A stretch of 64,000 bases of DNA, from assembly GCA_916610825.1 (NCBI GenBank), contig OU744454.1:3020501-3084500 (forward strand). Direction: 5' to 3'. The DNA is from Haliclystus octoradiatus (taxonomy: Eukaryota > Cnidaria > Staurozoa > Stauromedusae > Haliclystidae). Below are positions 44,744-64,000 of the stretch, piece after piece. Below the pieces are notes generated by a model. It ran no database searches. It saw nothing but the letters and a program-made list of their open reading frames with translations, and had not been told where the DNA came from. Positions within the stretch are counted from its first letter, which is position 1, and every line of letters begins with the position of its first letter. The position numbers and the translations under genes are program-made.

Positions 44744-45021
44744 CCATTGCGAAAAAGGTTCAGGAGTTCATGAACAGTTCAGGAGTTCATGAACAGTTCA
44801 TGAACAGTTCATGAATGTTGAATGGCCACAAATTTTCATGAACTGTTCATGAACTGTTCATGAACTGTTCATGAACTGTTCATGAACTGTTCATGAACTG
44901 TTCATGAACTGTCTGTAAGGGTTCATGAACTGTTGGAACAGTTCAGGAAAATTGGAGCCATTTAACGTTTATGAACTGTTCATGATCTGTTCATGAACTC
45001 CTGAACTGTTTTTCGCAGGGG
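44744..45021. mobile_element. CCCCTGCG element with expanded 12-bp array
   Basis: CCATTGCGAAAAAGG to GTTTTTCGCAGGGG. The centre holds at least seven consecutive GTTCATGAACT units at 12-bp period (44836-44911), the purest array in the window. Confidence 0.85.
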
Positions 45022-45336
45022 CAGTGTTAACGAAATTCATGAAGTTCTCAAACATTTCTTCACCTTATCAAATATTTTATCAGAGATTGCCTCACAACCG
45101 ATAAATTCTAATTGTAATCTTTTTATTGACAGAGAATATTTCTTTCGATATGCCTTCCTATGTGATGACTCAAAGTATGAAGTGACGAAAGCACTTTTAA
45201 CATGGCTCATTACAGAATTTGACTTTGATATGTAAGTTGCATATAGGTTCAATTGTTTAATTCCTGTCATTGAATTATTTTATTTAAATAACAGCTGCGT
45301 AATTTATGACAAATGCCAATGTCAAACAGTGCATAT

Positions 45337-48300
45337 CCCCTGCGAAAAAGTTCATGAACGTTCATGAACTTTCATGAACTGAGTTCATGAACGTTCATGA
45401 ACTAGTTCATCAACGTTAAATGGCACAGAGTTCATGAACGTTCATGAACTCAAGTTCATGAAAGTTCAACAAAGTTAATGAACTAGTTCATCAAAGTTCA
45501 TGAACTAGTTCAGCAAAGTTCATGAATTAGTTCATCAAAGTTCATAAACTAGTTCATCAAAGTTCATGAATGTTCATGAACAAGTTCATCAAAGTTCATG
45601 AACAAGTTCATCAAAGTTCATGAAGCAGTTCATCAAAGTTCATGAAATCAGTCCATCAAAGTTCATCAAAGTTCATGAACGTTCATGAACTGTATAGTAA
45701 ATAACAGATAAAAAAAAGAATAGGAAAAAGCAACTTTGAATGTTTGAACATTTAATTCACAAAAAATTGTAAAATGTGATATAGTAAGAGGAAATGAATA
45801 CATTCAAACAAATAAAATATATGATATAGAAATGTAGGAATTAGTATAGCTTGTTAAAATATCAAAGATTGTTTGAAGCCGATTGATACTTTAAATATGT
45901 CTAAAATCAAATCAATTCTGCTCATTGAAGCCTAAAGCATATCAACTTCTCAAAGTGTGCTGTCCTTGAATATCTTTTGCTTTGAACGGATTTTTCCAGT
46001 TATGGAGCATGATTTAACTTTCTATTCTGTGTACATATCTCTCTAAGTCTTCAAATCATAACGTGAAGTCTTACCTTTTAAATGTATAGTTGTATGAGTA
46101 TCTTACTATATTAAGGGTAAATTGGTTCTCTGTTGGGATATTCTTTTCTTGCCATGATTCATTTCAAAACTTATTTTATCATGTAATGATATTTGCACCT
46201 ACTTTAAGAAGTGCTTTTAATAATAATGATAATTAATATTAATATCAACCTTTGGATTGTATATGTTCAAGAGCTTGAAGTTGTGACATGTCCAGTGTTT
46301 GAATTGAAAATAGCAAGCAACACAAATAATTATACATTGAACTTCTTTATGTAGTTTTGTTGTGGGGGTAAATAAAAGTCTTGCAAAGCTTTGCATTTCT
46401 GATTTATCTTTTTGTGAATAATTAAAAGGCAATATAAAATCTGGCCTCACATTCTTTGCATGGTATTCAATGTATACACCAACACCAGATATGAGCAACC
46501 AAACAACCATGTGGGGAGTAGGTCTACTGTAGTAAATTCTGTTTGAGTTTTGAAAACCACAGTTTCATCTAATTAGTATTCCAAAATCAAGCTTTAGTTT
46601 CACTTGGAAATCATCTTTTCAATCCTGTTGAAGCCATATATTTTTATGTAAAACTTTGTAGAATATCTATCCATCAGCTAAATTCTTTATATTACTGAAT
46701 TAAACTCATTTTTCAAGATTGCTATCTTTCTCTGGCTCAAGTAAACAAGCAGCAAAAGTAAGGAATGATATAATTACTAACTGACTTCATAAGCCAGTTT
46801 TCTTTTGAATAACAATAGCTAGTACCCAGGTCCAAGCACCTAGTCTACATATAGACAGCTTATCACCTTACTATCAGCATGAGATGACAGCATGAGCTCA
46901 GCATGAATTTATTAGCTTCTCACTTAGACACCCACTTAGCACTTCCTGTTTGTGAGATTTGTCATCAAAAACTTACTTCTTCACACATTGGCTATTGATG
47001 CTTCAGTTTGTTTGTTTTGATATTTTAGCTCAGGTTATCAATTTATTTAAATATACAGGATAATCAACACACAATTGCTCTCTATTGTGTGTATAATTAA
47101 AAATAAATTGAATTTTAATCAATTAAACTATTTATTCCATTAAAATTTAGATAGCCTAGTCACAGCACAGGATGTTTTAGGATATATTCAACACAATGTT
47201 AACATTATAAGAAACGTACAATCAAACTAACACATTAATGCATCAGACATGAAACAACAAACTTGAACAAGAACATTATCATTTCTGATGGATAAAACTC
47301 AGAAAAACGTTAGCTGTAGATTTTACAACTAATTAACTTATAGACATTGTAATTAATTAACTTAAGTACATACATTGTCTTGACAAATGAAGACACATGT
47401 GTGTCTTCTGTCTTCTCCTAAACAATCTATCAGAAGGAGGGGGTCCTGGGAACCTGGTTCATTGAAGGCCAGCACAAAATCAGTAGGTTTTCAAATATAA
47501 GATTTACTTTTCAACATTATTATTTATAGGCTTCACATTCATTTTGTATAAATATTTTGAAAACCCTAAAAGTGGAAAGTTTCCTATCTTATCTGGAATT
47601 TCTGATTCCAGTAATGCAAACATTTTGTGACACCCTGCCCCTGAGGCATTGTCTATTTGTCATTAGTTGAGATCAATAATATGCTGCTAGATTTTATTGG
47701 CATTACTTATATACTGCCCTAATTACTAGGCAATAAGCTCCAAAATTGTTGACATGGTACCAGAAATGCTGCCAATTAGACCTGCATTGATTTATGTTTT
47801 CCTGCTAAAATAGCCCTTACAATTGTGTGTTAATACAGTTTCACACTTACTGTATCTAGTTGAGCTTTATTATGTATTTTGATCAGAATGTTTTTATCAT
47901 GAAGTTTCATAAGCTAGGATTTCTGTTTCATTAATTCAGAATTAATGTCCATGAACTTCTACTACTGGTAGGGTTTACGAGAAATGACTGCAAAGAATGA
48001 ACATTGATTGAAGTTTATGAACGTTCATGAACTTGGAATATAGTTCATGGACTTTGAATACTGGTTAATAAACTTGGAATGTGGTTGTTGAATGATGACT
48101 TTTAGTTCATCAAAGTTCATGAACCTTCATGAACTCTGTGGGTCCATGAACTATTTGTTTACAAACTGCTATGATTAGTTCATGAACATTCATGAACTTG
48201 AATAAAAGTTCAAGAACGTTCATGAACTTTCATGAACTTTGATGAATTTGGAAAACTAGTTCATGAACGTTCATGAACTTTTATGAACTTGGACAACTAG

Positions 48301-48509
48301 TTCATAAACTTTGAGTGTAGTTCATGAATTGTGACTTTGAGTTCATCAAAGTTCATGAACGTTCATGAACTGTAAGAGTTAGTGAACCATATTTTTATGA
48401 ACCATTCCTTACACTTCATGAACTGTTCATCAAAGTTCATGAACTGTTCATCAAAGTTCATGAACGTTCATGAACTTTTATGAACTTTCATGAACTTGTT
48501 TCGCAGGGG
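45337..48509. mobile_element. 3.17-kb CCCCTGCG element, copy A
   Basis: Left end CCCCTGCGAAAAAGTTCATG, right end CATGAACTTGTTTCGCAGGGG. ATAT stands on both sides (2-bp duplication AT at minimum). Subterminal regions 45337-45700 and about 47950-48509 are arrays of TTCATGAAC, many as GTTCATGAACGTTCATGAAC at 10-bp period. The 2.2-kb core is unique apart from copy B (53682-56827), which it matches almost base for base. No transposase was seen; the only conserved frame is 97 codons (46217-46510). Confidence 0.88.
46217..46510 (-). CDS. 97-residue frame inside element copy A
   Basis: Unrecognised. Two residues differ from the equivalent frame in copy B (54506-54799): Gly/Cys early and Leu/Phe at position 27. 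It has a short hydrophobic start (MVVWLLISGV) and scattered Cys. Because the whole element is nearly identical between copies, conservation of the frame is no evidence of selection. Confidence 0.2.
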   Translation of the reverse strand: MVVWLLISGVGVYIEYHAKNVRPDFILPFNYSQKDKSEMQSFARLLFTPTTKLHKEVQCIIICVACYFQFKHWTCHNFKLLNIYNPKVDININYHYY

Positions 48510-48762
48510 ATATCTTCATTACAGGGGGGTGTCAGTATCGACTCTTTCGTTAAAGGAAACTTCAACAACAAGCTACAGTCCCTGCCATAAGACGTGACGT
48601 GTCAACACTAGTCAAGTCATTAATGACAAGAAAAAGCTCTTTGTAGCTTTGAAATTTTAAAATCTTTATACTGTATAATAATACTGTAAATCCAATACAG
48701 TGATCAGATAGCGAATACATGGAGTTATTGATAAAATTGTAGGCTATAGATATTTCCAACAA

Positions 48763-48938
48763 CAGTGAAACCTGTATATAACGGCCAGCTACGAGAAGTA
48801 GATGAAGTGACCACTATACACAGGTGGCCTTTATATGCAAGTTTGATTCAATAGAAAATACTATTTTAGAGATTGCAAGAGTGACTATTAAAGACAGGTG
48901 GCCGCTGTATAGAGGTGACCGCTATAACAGGTTTGACT
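48763..48938. mobile_element. pogo-like MITE, second copy
   Basis: CAGTGAAACCTGTATATAAC at the left, AACAGGTTTGACT at the right. Same body as 30972-31148, inverted. Confidence 0.7.
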
Positions 48939-49096
48939 ATATAACAGTTGATGTTTCTTAATTGTTATATTACAAATATCAGTAGAATTGGGGAATCTCA
49001 TACCTATTCAATTATAAAGAGACTTCTGAGTCAGTTACAGTATACCTATATGTTACTGTATTGCACTATCTATTATGTGGCTAAATTTGAATTATT

Positions 49097-49440
49097 TAAA
49101 ACAAAAGTCAATACCAACAATGTATTTTTATTACAACAACGTTTCGATTGATTCAAATCAATCATTTTCAAGTTACTATAGGTAAATAATTAAAATAAAT
49201 ACAAACTTCAAGATAAAATCTTTTAATTTATAGGATTGATAAAAATAAAAATATGTTTATTCCCAAGGTGCTAAAATTGATTATATCCTATAATATTAAT
49301 ATCCTATAAATTAAAAGATTTTATCTTGAAGTTTGTATTTATTTTAATTATTTACCTATAGTAACTTGAAAATGATTGATTTGAATCAATCGAAACGTTG
49401 TTGTAATAAAAATACATTGTTGGTTTTGACTTTTGTTTTA
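49097..49440. repeat. large palindrome with TCGAAACG motif
   Basis: Arms of about 130 bp (ACAAAAGTCAATACCAACAA to AAAAGATTTTATCTTGAAG and inverse) around an AT-rich centre. Each arm has ATTGATT-TG-AATCAAT followed by CGAAACG on the outward strand, reminiscent of hammerhead-bearing repeats, but the CTGATGA half of the core is absent. Confidence 0.85.
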
Positions 49441-49551
49441 AATTGTACACCTTTGAGGACGCTTATCCGTAAATTTGAATTGCGTACTATTTTAGAGTAT
49501 GAGTTTTTTATATGTTGTAATGTTCACTTCTGCCTACTTTTTGTGTTGCAG

Positions 49552-49610
49552 TCCTTTAACATGGAGAATTCGTGGATCATTCATCAACAATGAAGACACA
49601 AGTAAAACAG
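49552..49610 (+). other. possible non-coding 5' exon of DEF8
   Basis: A 59-nt segment bounded by TTGTGTTGCAG and AAAACAG|GTAATC. Its ATGs do not open a frame into the DEF8 coding exon, so it would be 5' UTR. Suggestive splice sites only. Confidence 0.25.
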
Positions 49611-49796
49611 GTAATCTCACTGTGGCAATCAACGGTAAATTATATTTGACGTTTTGAAATTTGGATTAGACTATAGATCTTGGGTGAATATCAAGGTTAA
49701 CGCTTGATAAATTTTGAATAAGTGTAATAACATTAATTCTAAGTAAGTAATTGTGATTTGTATGGTAGCCGATTAATCTTAGTTGTAGCGCCTTAT

Positions 49797-50034
49797 TGTT
49801 CATGAAAAAATCATAAGTTTCATCAACAGCTCATGCACAGCTAATGAACTTGCCCCCAAAACATCATGAACACCTCAAGAACTGGTTCATAAACTGGTTC
49901 ATGAATGTGAATTTGCCAAAAAGTTCATGAACAATACACGAACAGTTGAACTTTTTCTTGTAGTTTCATAAACTGGTTCATGAATGTAAAATTTCCCAAA
50001 AGTTATGAAGACTTCACAAACACTACATGAACTA
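49797..50034. repeat. decayed TTCATGAAC patch
   Basis: Degenerate TTCATGAA, GGTTCATAAACTGGTTCATG repeats without termini. Confidence 0.5.
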
Positions 50035-50613
50035 ATGGTAATTTCTACCCTTTGAAACACAATAATCTCGCTGTTGTGATGAAGAATATTGCTTTTATGG
50101 AATATGTTGTACTATAAGACAAGTAGCTATCAGGATCGGGATGAACAGTTGAATATTTAATGAAAACAACTTGAAACGATTCCGCCTTTCGTTTTGCGTG
50201 TACCAACCAAAACTCAGCAATGTTAGCCTAACATTACATTCAAAAGAAGCTCTTGGGTTAAAATATATTGTTACTTTTTTGGTTTTTTAAAAATGGGACA
50301 TGGAATTTTTAAAATGCCACGTTCAAAGTCAATTTTGACGATGAAAGAATCGCGCTATGCAAAAACACAACAGTGACCTAGCCTAGGGATTGATAGAAAG
50401 TATATCCAAATCTGTTGAAAAAAATTTTTTCAAAATCTGTTGTGTCCCGAAAGGCGATATATACACTTTAAGTTGATCAATCATTAGGTCCATGAACGTT
50501 TTCTGAACAGTTGTTACAAGTGAATATGGTTTTGCATGGTAGAAGAGGGACTTGGTAAGTGTAATTCTCTTAGATAATTAATGTGAACAATTTTTTCTTT
50601 AGATGTCCAAACA

Positions 50614-64000
<13,387 letters not shown>

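Noticed and set aside
44744..45706. CRISPR array, because of regular GTTCATGAAC repeats
   Set aside because: Repeats are 10-12 bp palindromes with almost no spacers, in an animal genome, inside transposon ends.
49108..49440. active hammerhead ribozyme in this palindrome
   Set aside because: Has hairpin plus CGAAAC but lacks the CTGATGA half; listed only as a structural relative.
50603..50613. DEF8 start at the ATG at 50603
   Set aside because: That frame stops after about 24 codons; the ATG at 50614 opens the 454-codon frame that splices in phase to exon 2.

Overview
The window is AT-rich eukaryotic DNA from an animal, most likely a marine invertebrate; the phylum cannot be fixed from sequence alone. 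The evidence is spliced genes with GT/AG introns (homologues of WDR25, DEF8 and a galactose-3-O-sulfotransferase), an intronless rhodopsin-type GPCR, Jockey/CR1-like and RTE-like LINE remains, several tRNA-derived SINEs and many DNA-transposon families. Nothing looks prokaryotic.

Layout. 1-7.2 kb: non-coding DNA and SINE/LINE debris, including an RTE-like element lying between Jockey/CR1-like pieces. 7.2-15.6 kb: a three-level nest. A SINE (13-bp target-site duplication, TSD) is split by an 8-kb Mutator-like foldback (9-bp TSD) whose arms carry a 193-bp satellite, and that foldback holds a 2.2-kb element (6-bp TSD) close to its right end. 15.6-30 kb: an intronless GPCR (17.5-18.6 kb, minus), two hAT-like MITEs, LINE tails, a sulfotransferase gene (23.6-26.2 kb, minus, 5' end not found) and palindromic repeats with hammerhead-ribozyme folds. 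30.6-35.6 kb: a complete five-exon WDR25 gene (minus, 389 aa). 35.6-50.6 kb: repeat-rich intergenic DNA. 50.6 kb to the window end: DEF8 (plus), six coding exons with the 3' end outside the window.

The right half is dominated by one DNA-transposon family with termini CCCCTGCGAAAA / TTTTCGCAGGGG and 2-bp TSDs, filled with arrays of the palindrome GTTCATGAAC. It ranges from a 66-bp minimal palindrome to two nearly identical 3.15-kb elements. I see more than 20 copies between 32.6 and 63.4 kb and none in the left half. Two copies sit inside SINEs, one of which gives an empty site that fixes the ends and the 2-bp TSD. The internal arrays have the spacing of heat-shock elements.

The most notable finding is a set of inverted repeats (16.8, 28.8, 39.9 and 59.8 kb, with single or decayed copies at 21.9, 22.3 and 28.1 kb) that carry CTGATGA - stem - GAAAC with a 3-bp stem III, a UA cleavage site and a stem I that covaries between copies. 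This is the form of type I minimal hammerhead ribozymes known from Penelope-like elements and retrozymes. The four genes do not form an obvious functional unit.
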